A stretch of DNA of 27,391 nucleotides, from contig RPFO01001602.1 in assembly GCA_009746045.1 (NCBI GenBank), positions 1 through 27,391 on the forward strand, given 5' to 3'. Source of the DNA: Mesostigma viride (taxonomy: Eukaryota; Streptophyta; Mesostigmatophyceae; Mesostigmatales; Mesostigmataceae). Position numbers and translations under genes: made by a program. Shown piece by piece: positions 1-8,100 of this stretch. The notes under the pieces are model-generated. The model had not been told where the DNA came from. It saw only the letters and a list, made by a program, of their open reading frames with translations, and searched no databases. How positions within the stretch are numbered: the first letter of the stretch is position 1; each line of letters starts with the position of its first letter.

Positions 1-274
1 CCCGCCTCGCGAACACGTTCCTCTTTGTCGTCCTCGCGCCCTCACAAAAATCGACCGCGTGCGCGTGAAGCTCAATTCTCGTTGCAGAGGACGACGGTCC
101 GCTCGTCCCTCGTGGCTTCCAGCATCGACGGGGACAGGCTTCGTTGGACGATACCAGCGCGCATCCAATGACTCGGACGACGCTCGAGTCCAGCCCTTTT
201 GTCGCTTTTCGCGAGACGCGCGATGAGCGACGCTCGAACAGCCCCGCGGGCAATAGATCACGTGAATCCCTGGT
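1..274. other. Left edge without a confident gene
   Basis: No open frame here has convincing protein character along its whole length. On the minus strand one frame gives a protein-like C-terminal stretch (motif SMLEATRDERTVVL) ending at a stop near position 72. It has no clear start and would have to enter from another frame near position 270. It may be the 3' end of a small frame-broken gene that follows the minus-strand traces at 275-816. Nothing else is seen: no tRNA, no repeat and no terminator I can defend. Confidence 0.3.
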
Positions 275-816
275 TCAATCACAGCGGTGCCGGATACCGT
301 TCAAACAAGTATCCATTGATCGCGCGCGACGCTGTCTTTGGTGATCGTGCGGCGGAGGACGAATCTCGGAACGCGGGGTGAGGAAGCGGACGTACACCCC
401 TCCGTCCCTGGTCGCTCGTTTGCAGACCCGGGCGGTCGACGGGACGGCGACGAGCACGTTCGTGTCCCTGTCCACGCCGACGTATCGTCCGTCCGCGTAC
501 GTCAGCAGACGGATCGGAGTGGGTGGGGAGGACCGCGGGACATCAGCGATGTCCTCTTGTACCGGTGCTGTCACCGCGGCTGCTGGAACGGCAGTCGGGA
601 CATTGACGCTGTCCTCTGGTACCGTTCTGTCACGTCGACAATTTGAGCCGTCGAGGTGTCGGCAGAGGCGCCTGGTCGTGCACGGTGGAAGACGACATAT
701 TGTCGGTAGGCGATCGACGGACTCCGCGGATGTCGGAGTGGCGCGTTCTTGTTTTTCGAGTTGGGAGAGTCGGGATGTGATGGCCTCGAACCCTACCGTG
801 GGCGCTTTTTATATGG
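275..816 (-). pseudogene. Frame-broken minus-strand coding trace
   Basis: Read on the minus strand, a TATA-like box (TATAAAAAG, about 806-815) is followed by protein-like stretches that move between frames. First comes a charged helical segment (about 800-710) containing SRLSQLEKQERA. Then there is a Pro/Ala/Val-rich linker (about 700-540). Last is a compact beta-like segment (about 535-380) with motifs LLTYADGRYVGVDRD and GGVYVRFL, in the frame that stops at 275. No single frame with an ATG covers all three. This is either a decayed gene or an intact gene broken by single-base errors like those seen elsewhere in the window. The protein family is not recognised. Confidence 0.3.
541..634. repeat. 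Imperfect direct repeat, about 34 bp, two copies
   Basis: Positions 541-574 and 601-633 are similar: both run from CAT(C/T) through GATGTCCTCT or GCTGTCCTCT to a GTACCG...TGTCAC end. The two copies differ in length by one base, so the minus-strand reading frame differs between them. They encode variants of a Val/Pro/Glu/Asp peptide repeat in the broken minus-strand gene. Confidence 0.5.
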
Positions 817-1003
817 CTCGGAGCGTCCATGGGCACGAGGTGACGCGGCGCTCGTCCGGGACGTAACGCTCGAACGTGTCGTTGGAATCGAAACATATCC
901 GATTTGCGACCCCGCCGGCGCCGCGCCTCGTCCGTGACGTCCGAGTCGACACGGCGGGCGGTTAATTTCTATCCAGTAAGCTATACTACGCTCCTGGAGA
1001 CCC

Positions 1004-1714
1004 ATGGAGAGTGCGGACGGAGACGGACGGATAGGATACAACCCAAGACTGTCGAAACGCAGGGACTACTACTGCGGCAACCGGAGCGCGAGCGACAGAC
1101 GGAACAGCGCGTACTACCGAGGCAAGCGAGACGGGGGTGACGACACGTGTCGCCAGGAGACGCGTCTGTACGGAATCAAACAGACCCGCGACCCGAAGCT
1201 CCTGAAAATCGCGGAACTACTCCCGCGCATGAGCGAGCTACCGGACCACGACCCCCGATCCAAAGGAGAGTTCTTCTGCGGCACGGACGTACTCGGCGCT
1301 CGCAAAGGCAGGGACTTGGGGAGCTTTCGCGATTGCGCTCGGAAGAGACAGGTGCGCATGTACGGCCTCTACGCGGTGGGCGACCTGGGCCACGGGAGGC
1401 CGAAGTCCAACGAACGCCTCTATCGCGCGCCCCGCCGCGCCCGCGTTAAGAACGCTTCGTCTCCACTTGATAAGGAGCTGGCCGATCTGGGGTCGATGAC
1501 GGACGAAGAATTGCGAGCTCTAGTGAGTGAGTCTGAAATGCTTTCGAAGGACCCAGATGAGTTGGACCGGGACGCGAACGGTCTTCCCGCGGTCGATAAC
1601 GGGAACTCCGGTGACTTCTTTCTAGCGCAAGATGACTTAGGTTTTCTGGGCGGCAACTGGGGCCCGGATGCGGTCGGCGCCCTCAAACCGTCCAACGAGA
1701 ACACACGGACCTAG
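1004..1714 (+). CDS. Protein with duplicated Cys-Gly / Tyr-Gly motif, acidic C-terminal half
   Basis: A 236-codon frame starting at ATG 1004, preceded by an AT-rich stretch (TTAATTTCTATCC, about 961-973) typical of starts in this window. Two copies of one motif are visible. Around residues 22-62 it reads DYYCG, then a G-rich Arg/Asp stretch, then C..E/Q.RLYGIK. Around residues 87-126 it reads EFFCG, then G..D/S, C....QVRMYGLY. Proteins with a CG...G...C...QxRxYG pattern recur, from memory, in NCLDV genomes as unnamed short repeats; the function is unknown. The second half is acidic and Ser/Asp/Glu-rich. The frame stops at 1714, but a different plus frame, open from 1636, looks coding from about 1690 to 1800 (motif IIQEIKRLNVTDNWTDDEW), so the true C-terminus may lie beyond a frame break near 1690-1710. 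Confidence 0.65.
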   Translation: MESADGDGRIGYNPRLSKRRDYYCGNRSASDRRNSAYYRGKRDGGDDTCRQETRLYGIKQTRDPKLLKIAELLPRMSELPDHDPRSKGEFFCGTDVLGARKGRDLGSFRDCARKRQVRMYGLYAVGDLGHGRPKSNERLYRAPRRARVKNASSPLDKELADLGSMTDEELRALVSESEMLSKDPDELDRDANGLPAVDNGNSGDFFLAQDDLGFLGGNWGPDAVGALKPSNENTRT

Positions 1715-1744
1715 CGAGCATCATCCAGGAGATCAAACGTTTAA

Positions 1745-2059
1745 ATGTCACCGATAACTGGACCGACGATGAATGGAAGGAGGCCATCGAAAATTTCAGG
1801 CACAACAGGCGCGTATTCGCGTCGTCGCAAGACCAGCGTCGCGTCCGCCCCGTCCCGTCCGCGGAAACGGGCCGAGGCAATCGTCCGGCCCGCCAAATCG
1901 ACCCGTCGTGTCCCTTCCAACAAATCCAGAAAGTCGGCGAACGCCAAGAAGACCCGCAAGGTCTCGCCCACCCATGCGACGAAAACGCGCGCCAAGAAAA
2001 CTCGGACGATGTCCGCGTCCGCGTCGCGTCGAAAGCCCGCCGAAAATGTCCGACGTTGA
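1745..2059 (+). CDS. Small Lys/Arg/Ser/Ala-rich basic protein, possible DNA-binding protein
   Basis: A 104-codon frame from an ATG directly behind an AT-rich stretch (AACGTTTAA). The product is almost entirely Lys, Arg, Ser, Ala, Thr and Pro, with motifs such as SRRRKTS and KSRKSANAKKTRK. This is the composition of histone-H1-like or protamine-like condensing proteins found in large DNA viruses. No folded domain is visible. The first 20 codons use third-position A/T freely and look weak. The overlapping frame (1636 onward) looks more protein-like over 1690-1800, after which this basic frame looks better. It could therefore be the basic tail of the preceding gene displaced by two frame changes rather than a separate gene. 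The role in DNA condensation is inference from composition only. Confidence 0.45.
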   Translation: MSPITGPTMNGRRPSKISGTTGAYSRRRKTSVASAPSRPRKRAEAIVRPAKSTRRVPSNKSRKSANAKKTRKVSPTHATKTRAKKTRTMSASASRRKPAENVRR

Positions 2060-2134
2060 GTGAGGACCTGCCGCCTCTAGGACGGTTCAAATGCGCGCGA
2101 TCGCCTTGCCCCACCTCCACCTCGGCATCGGCTC

Positions 2135-2619
2135 GTGACGCGCATCCGATTCGTCAGATTCTCGTCGGCCTGCTCGCTCGCGCCTCGTGGCCACGTCCCG
2201 CGAGCCGTGAAATGGATGATGGAAGTCGAGAAGGAGACCGGCCTGCGCATCCGACATTCCTGCAACGGGGGCGAGTTCGGACTGCGGATCGGCGGAAAAA
2301 TCCTGTTCGTCGACGGCTACTGCGAAGACACGCGTCCGCCCACCGTGTTCGAATTCGAGGGAGATTTCTGGCACGGGAACCCGACATGTTCCCCTTCTTC
2401 GACGTGCACCCTTTGAAGGGGGAGCCGTACGGCGTGCTGTACCTGAAGACCAAACTCAAGCACGCGAGCATACGGGACGCGGGGTACGACCTCGTAGTCC
2501 GGTGGGAATGCGAGGAGTACGGTCTGCCGCCGCCCGACCTCGACCTCTCCGAAGACCAAATGCGGCTCCTCTTGTCCCTCCACGGGAAGGGGAGGAGAGG
2601 CGCACCCCCTCGCAAATAA
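2135..2619 (+). CDS. Vsr/homing-type endonuclease-like protein, frame-broken near 2380
   Basis: Two plus frames each hold one half of a recognisable NCLDV endonuclease-like family. The first (2135-2416) has the sequence AVKWMMEVEKETG, then a His/Asn-Gly-Gly-Glu motif (RHSCNGGEF), then VDGYC and the hallmark FEFEGDFWHGNP. The second half lies in the -1 frame from about 2383 to the stop at 2619, with YGVLYLKTKLK and DLVVRWECEEY. From memory, family members read ...NGGE...VDGY...TVYEF.GD.WHGNP...LY..T..K...L...GY....WE, so the order here is correct and only the frame changes. The start is uncertain: 2135 is a GTG with no clear signal, and the true start may be upstream. The fold is related to very-short-patch-repair nucleases, and the likely acidic metal ligands are the Asp of VDGY and the Glu of FEFEGD. 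Its role (mobile endonuclease or repair) is inference. Confidence 0.6.
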
Positions 2620-2660
2620 TTGTCTCGCGGATTACTATATCGACGGCGTCCGAGCGAACG
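2613..2660 (+). promoter_or_regulatory. AT-rich promoter candidate upstream of the gene at 2661
   Basis: CAAATAATTG (2613-2622) and ATTACTATATCG (2632-2643) form an AT island in an otherwise GC-rich sequence, ending about 18 bases before ATG 2661. The same arrangement recurs before many starts in the window. Confidence 0.4.
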
Positions 2661-3329
2661 ATGGACTTCCCGAGCGAGTACAAGTACGCCGACGCCTACG
2701 TGGACAGCGGCAAGGACGACTACGTCGGCGTTCAGCCCCGTCCCGACATCTACACGCAGCTGACCGGCGACCCCGCCTACGAGAGCATGCGGTCGTCCAT
2801 GACCCACCGCGCCGGCACGGAGTCCTTCATGATCCCCGCGTCCGAGTTCGACGCCAAGTACGGCATGGACACCCGCGCCCGCCCCGGGCTCCTGAGCCAC
2901 GGTGTCGGTTTCGACGAGCAGCTGTCGTTCGCGTCCGACCTCCTCCCCAAGCCCGCGGACGTCGTGGGCGCCACCCTCGACGATTACAAGGTCGGCGTCG
3001 GATACGTCACCTCCAACAACAAGGACATGCCCGTCACCGGCATCCAGACGCTGCGTCCCTACATCCCCAACCCCGCGACACTGGACGGATGGGGCTCCAT
3101 CGGCGTGGCCACGCGAGGGGCGTTCGGACGGCTAGGCACGTCCGACACGAGCAGTCTGTACCTCGACCCCCGGTACCAGGAGGTCGACTACGGGTCCGTG
3201 TCACGCACCGTGTTCGGCTTCCCCGAGATCGCCGACACCGCCTCCATGGGGGTCTACGGCGAGTCCTCCCTCCCCGCCAAGACCAGCTTGTGGGGGCAGC
3301 CCGGCATGATGCAGGTCGCCGGCCTGTGA
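2661..3329 (+). CDS. Unknown soluble protein, possibly structural
   Basis: A 222-residue protein starting at ATG 2661, which lies just behind an AT-rich promoter-like island; the longer in-frame extension to 2502 runs through the previous gene and is rejected. The product is rich in Tyr, Asp, Gly and Ser, has no membrane segment, no cysteine-based motif and no catalytic signature I recognise. Motifs include PGLLSHGVGFDEQLSF and LYLDPRYQEVDYGS. Codon third positions are almost all G or C, more so than in its neighbours, which often marks highly expressed virion genes. A structural role is inference from codon use and composition. Confidence 0.75.
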   Translation: MDFPSEYKYADAYVDSGKDDYVGVQPRPDIYTQLTGDPAYESMRSSMTHRAGTESFMIPASEFDAKYGMDTRARPGLLSHGVGFDEQLSFASDLLPKPADVVGATLDDYKVGVGYVTSNNKDMPVTGIQTLRPYIPNPATLDGWGSIGVATRGAFGRLGTSDTSSLYLDPRYQEVDYGSVSRTVFGFPEIADTASMGVYGESSLPAKTSLWGQPGMMQVAGL

Positions 3330-3424
3330 GAACGTGTCGGAATTCGTGAGGACGACGACCGCGTTCGGACGAGGATAAATGTTGTCTCCGTCAATGGTAT
3401 GACCAACCCATCTCGACAGTCGAC

Positions 3425-3904
3425 ATGGAGGACCAGATGAACGTCGAGAGGTGGAAAGAGGAGGTCCGAAGGGCCACGGCCGAGTACATCCAGATCGACG
3501 ACGCGCTCAAGCAGGCGGCCAAGGACACGATGCCTCTCCGCAAGAGGAAGAAGGAGCTGTCCTCCCTGATCCTCGAAAAGCTCGTGGGCGCCAAGGTGGA
3601 CGCGTGCAACATCACCGGCACGAACGACCGCCTCGTCGTGAAGAAGGGGCTGAAGAAGACGCAAGTCAGACCGGCCGAGGTGAAGACGCGGCTGATCGAG
3701 TGGTTCGGAGAGGACGAGGAGCAAGCGGAGCGGTGCGTGTCCGTCGTCCTGACCCCCGAGGTGACCGAGACCGTGTCCCTCCGCCGCGTCAAGCAGAGGA
3801 AGAAGAGCGAGGACGAAGACTCGAACGATCCGGGGGAGGAGGGTCCCGATCGGGGATCCGAGGAAGAGGCGGCGGAGGAGGAGGGAGAGGAAGAAGACGA
3901 TTGA
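3425..3904 (+). CDS. DUF5760-like NCLDV protein with acidic tail
   Basis: A 159-residue protein from ATG 3425. Residues 8-52 form a charged helix or coiled coil centred on PLRKRKKELSSLILEKL. It is followed by a short beta segment (VDACNITGTNDRLVVKKG, about residues 58-75) and a second helix (residues 84-105). Residues about 127-159 are almost purely acidic. The helix, then 'CNI...G..L.VKK..KK', then helix order is what I remember for DUF5760, a family confined to nucleocytoplasmic large DNA viruses; its function is not known. The acidic tail is encoded by a purine-rich stretch that also gives an open frame on the other strand (the 3' end of the minus gene ending at 3789). Confidence 0.65.
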   Translation: MEDQMNVERWKEEVRRATAEYIQIDDALKQAAKDTMPLRKRKKELSSLILEKLVGAKVDACNITGTNDRLVVKKGLKKTQVRPAEVKTRLIEWFGEDEEQAERCVSVVLTPEVTETVSLRRVKQRKKSEDEDSNDPGEEGPDRGSEEEAAEEEGEEEDD

Positions 3905-4126
3905 CCGCCGCCAGCTCCTCTTTCATGTCCCGGACGAAATGGTCGATCCCGAGGTCCGATCGGAGGTAGTAGGACCCGTACGCGTCCAGCCACTCCCCCG
4001 TCCACGTGACGACGATGTCGTTGTGCAGTTCGTGCTGGACGTACGCGGGGACCCTCTTCCACGGGTCGTCTGACGCCGAGCGGGACGTCTGCGCCGTCCG
4101 GATGTCCTCTGTATCGCCCTCGACAT
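3789..4126 (-). CDS. Small unknown protein, convergent with the DUF5760-like gene; start uncertain
   Basis: Reading the minus strand, one frame over about 4070-3905 has clear protein character (motifs WKRVPAYVQHELHND, VVTWTGEWLDAYGS and YYLRSDLGIDHFV). The only ATG placed sensibly behind an AT-rich stretch (AATAAAAGC and TAAG on the minus strand, about 4160-4175) is at 4126, which is in a neighbouring frame, so a frame break between 4126 and about 4080 is likely. The frame runs on to 3789, antisense to the acidic tail of the plus-strand gene. That Pro-rich end is probably a shadow and the real stop may be close to 3900. Family not recognised. Confidence 0.45.
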
Positions 4127-4205
4127 CGCGTGGATGGACAGCGTCCGATGTTTCTCGCGTCTTATCGCGAGCTTTTATTCTGTCGCGAAACCTGTATAGA
4201 GCTCG

Positions 4206-5085
4206 ATGGACGGCGGCGGAGGGGGCGCGGGGGACAGCGGGGGAGGGGTCGTGACGGTCGACGTGGAGGAACTTTCGTGCGTCCTGTGCAAGGATCTCGT
4301 GCGCGACCCGGTCGTCCTCGAGTGTCGCACGCGGACGGGGGGCGGGAAGTGCGAGGCGGTCGTTTGTGCGGAACCGTGCGTCCGAACGCTCATCCGGGAC
4401 CAGACGACGCGCGGAGGGGTCGCCGCCGGCGCGTCCGGTCGATGCGTTCTCTGCCGCGCCCCTTGGCTGGGGTATACTCACCGTCCCATGGCGACAATCG
4501 GACGCATCGCGGCCCGCGTGCGACAAAAGTGTCCCGTCGCGAAATCGGTGCCATTTCGAGGGGCCTGCGCGGGACGTTTGGGACCACTGCGAAATGGGGA
4601 GATGCGCGTTCGAAACGGTGGCGTGTCCGAACGCCGAACACGGGTGCGACGCCCTCTTCGCGCGCAAGGACGCCCTCGTCCACTACGACGCGTGCGGGTA
4701 TTTCCCCTGCCGATTTCGGTTGTCAGGCCTCGGATGCGACCGGGTGTGCGGAAGAGGGGATGTGACGAAACACGAGACGGAGTGTCCCTACAACGCGCAC
4801 CCGTGCGCGGACTTGATAGGACGCGTCCGCGTTCGCCTGGGCTTGCGTGATGACGAGAACGGGGAGAAATGGAGGTTCTTGTTAGAGGGGAAGTACCACG
4901 AGGTCGCCGTGAATGGGGAGGACGTGATACCTCTGGATTCGTGTGTCGCCGAGAGAAGCGACAGGGAACTTTCGGAGTTCCGCGTTGTCGATTCGCTCGC
5001 TGACGAGGAAGTGCGCACGTTCGTGTTCACTCGTAGGGGCAAATGCATCATGAAAGTCGAAATCGGTAATCAAGTGAACGAATGA
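4206..5085 (+). CDS. RING finger plus TRAF-type zinc-finger protein, frame-broken near 4540
   Basis: Starting at ATG 4206, just after a TATA-like TGTATAGAG, the first frame encodes a Gly-rich leader. A RING-like cysteine set follows at about C25, C28, C40, C49, C54, C58, C80 and C83 (CVLCKDLVRDPVVLEC at the front, GRCVLCRAPW at the back). The protein continues in the +1 frame from about 4545 to the stop at 5085. There, TRAF-type C/H zinc fingers are seen: CHFEGPARDVWDHCEMGRC, CPNAEHGCDALF...H...C, and GCDRVCGRGDVTKHETEC. The rest is a beta-rich C-terminus without zinc ligands. RING-TRAF proteins of this layout are E3 ubiquitin ligases or signalling adaptors in eukaryotes, and viruses use them to redirect ubiquitin. 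The ligase activity here is inferred. The break lies in or near a short A or C run around 4523-4546. Confidence 0.7.
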
Positions 5086-5089
5086 AGGG

Positions 5090-5169
5090 ATGATTTATTA
5101 AATGAATAAACGTTTTTGCGCGTCAACATTCTGAGCAATGAAATAGGGTGTACTTAGTAATGGGTGCGG
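5090..5169 (+). promoter_or_regulatory. AT-rich 3' signal and promoter gap before the giant gene
   Basis: TTTATTAAATGAATAAACG (about 5095-5113) carries an AATAAA hexamer a few bases behind the stop at 5085 and could act as the mRNA 3' end signal. GTACTTAGTAATGG (5150-5163) just before ATG 5170 is the likely promoter part. Both assignments rest on composition and position only. Confidence 0.35.
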
Positions 5170-8100
5170 ATGTCCTTAGATTCGTACTTTTTGTTTTCGC
5201 AATATGATCCCACTGCGGCCGTGTACGGATTAGGCGCGCCGTTTCCGTTCCCGTTGATGGAGTTGCGACTCGACTCCCCTCATGATGGGGCGACCGCGCC
5301 ATCGTCCCACGCGTCGACGACGGTCGTCAATCCCGGAAAGATCGCCGCGTCTGCCGCGTTGTCCGCTATCAGCGCATTTTTGGCAAGCGCGTTAGGAGGA
5401 TCCGGGGGCTCCAATCCGACGGGAAAGAAGTTAGACACTGCGAAGGTTCCGCCCCCGCCTTCTCGCCCGTCTTTACCTACTCCCCCCCAGAGGCGAAGGG
5501 TCTGACGAGTGGGAGCTCGACCGGAGCCAGTGGTGACACGACCTCGTCCGGAGGGGTGAAGGCTCTGACGGACGGAAACGCTACCGGAATCGTGGACGCC
5601 GTCGAAACGGGAGGGGCGTCTATCGGACTCGGGCTTCCTCTCGGAACAGGTATCGGTAGTTCCGCACTGGGGCTGACGCCTGGAACAGATGGAGCGGGCA
5701 CGGGTGACGGGACGGTAGCCGTAACGGATGGACACGCTAGCAGGGTCAAAGCCGACGGATCCGACGCATCGATGTCGGGAGTGGTCTCTATCGGACTCGG
5801 CACGGGACTTCCTCACCAGCCTGGTAGCGGTATCGGCGCCGCGACGCCCACAACGATCCCTCTTGATCTGCAAATCGGTGCGGGGGGTCCTCTACAGGAG
5901 AGGACTCCGCGACGGATGCGGTCGACGCGTCATCCGAACGAAAGTCCACTGAGACCGGTACCGCCTCCTCGGCAGCGACCGCGACGAACAATGACATGGA
6001 TGGGATCAAAACGTCCAGAAACGCTATGATGAGAAAAGGGAAAAAACTCCTACGCGACTTTCAGGCAAGAAATGAAAGGAAAGTCGTCGGACCCCCGACT
6101 CCCGCCGCCGGTAACCAGATGCAGCTGGTAAGGGAGCCCGAACAAACATTGGTTGGGGCGCGCCTGCCTCTCAATATTCCGACAGGCGCTCCCTTCCCCT
6201 CCCCTGGAGTTGATCCCGCGACCAATACGATCGGCGCCCCTTCTGCGCGGAACGTGGCCAATGTCGTCACCCCCCCGTCAAGAGATCCGATGAGCGATGA
6301 CACGGTCGGGGCGATCGCTTCCCAAGACGAGGTTGTGATGAGAGGACATAGCGCTGTCGACGAGCCATCGACACCCGGCTTTGATGGTGCCTCGGTGACA
6401 CTGTCTGCGAAGATCGAACCAGTGGCGGACGGGGGGCATCTGCCTCCCGACTTAAACAATGTGACATCCGATGACGCCCCATCCGGCGAGTATGGTATAC
6501 GGATTTCCCTCGATGTCGGGAACGCTCTGACGTCCGGATCGAACACGACATCACTGTCTGATGACACAAGCAATCTGGGCAGACAGGCGAGGGGCGCACT
6601 CAACGACCCTGCGGCCGATGTTGACAATATGACGGGTGCCGAGTCGACCGCGAGACGAGGAGATGATTTGACTCGGAAAGGACAACGTGGCAAGGTACAG
6701 GAGGAGGGGATTAGCGAACGAATGGACGGAAAAATGGGTGCGGAATCAAATGCAATCAGATCCATAGACAACGCGAAATCACCGATTTCGAGTTCTATAA
6801 TGGGAATAGGCCCCGGCGACCCCCCACGAAAGACGCGGACGAGAGAAAGTCAGATCAACCGAGTTTCCCTTTGGACGTAGACACTATTGAGGATGGTTAT
6901 GCGTCTGCGACATCAAGGGGATTCGAAACAGCAGATTCCGAACCCGAAGACGAATCCGATATCGAAAATACCATGGATGATGGAATACGACACACCGGAA
7001 CATCTCGGGGCATCGGCGACTGGGACGCAGACGCGAGCGGGTGGTTAGGTGCAGGTACATCCGACCAAATATCGGACGGGGCGACGATGCGCGCTATTGC
7101 GGGGCTGGACGTTGCGGCCGATGCGACGGACTCGTCGACGTCGCGCGGAGATGGAGTGGTGCAAAACGCGTCATTTGGGGGTACCGCGCTACTGGCGTTA
7201 ACACTGGCAAATTATTTATGGCCTGGTGCGACGGGCGTGTTATCGAGCCACGCGAACAGACTCGCCGAATCGCTCGTAAAAACATTTCCGAGCCTCGGAA
7301 AAATGGACACGAACGATGTGACCGCGTTTCTTAACAAATTGACGCTTGAAGATAGAGCCAAATACATCAACGACGTTTTGATCGGACATCGAAAGACGGG
7401 GGTCAAACGCACGATCCGCCGGACGGAAGCGGACGATGCACTCGATCCCCGCGACCACGCAAAGAGCATATTCTCCGCGTATCAGAACGTGGCAGATGGA
7501 GTCGTAAAGAGTGTGCAGAGTGAACTAAGTTCCCTCGACGACCCCAACAAGAAGAAACAAATACTAGACCGGTACCACCCGGCGATCAATGCCATCGCCA
7601 ATTCACCGCTGTTGACGCGTGCCATGTATGAGCGGATCCTCGACATGTACAATATCAGGGACGATCCTCGATACCCCTACACCTTTGTGGATTCGGTGCG
7701 AGACCCGAATACTTTACAGATACTGCCTCCGACTCTCGTCGTCGACCGCCGGGGTCGGCTAAGGAAGGTTCTCCCCGATTCGAGTGGGTATCTCGGTATC
7801 GTAAATTGGGACAAAAGAGACAATAATAAGCAGCAATCTGGAAGCGACCTGACCGCCGATCGTCTTTTTGACGTCGAACGCACCCTTCCGCTAGTGGTGT
7901 CTCGTAGGGAGCTGAGAGACGTGCTAGAGCGCGTGAAGAGCGATCGCGAATTACGCGAAACATACGAGACGGAGATCAAGAAAGCGCAGGAGAACGTTGG
8001 TAGTAAGGTGGACGAGTTGTTATCATCTGTCGCGAAGTCTGTCGTCATTCGCCAACTACCGCAAGACCTGAGAAACGACGAATGGAACAAATGGCTCGAC

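Noticed and set aside
2154-2900. A 248-codon minus-strand frame
   Set aside because: It is antisense to the endonuclease-like gene and the start of the 2661 gene, with shadow composition (Arg/Val/His/Gly) and no motif.
3391-4062. A 223-codon minus-strand frame with long Ser runs
   Set aside because: The Ser runs are the antisense of the Glu/Asp tail of the DUF5760-like protein. No independent evidence for coding.
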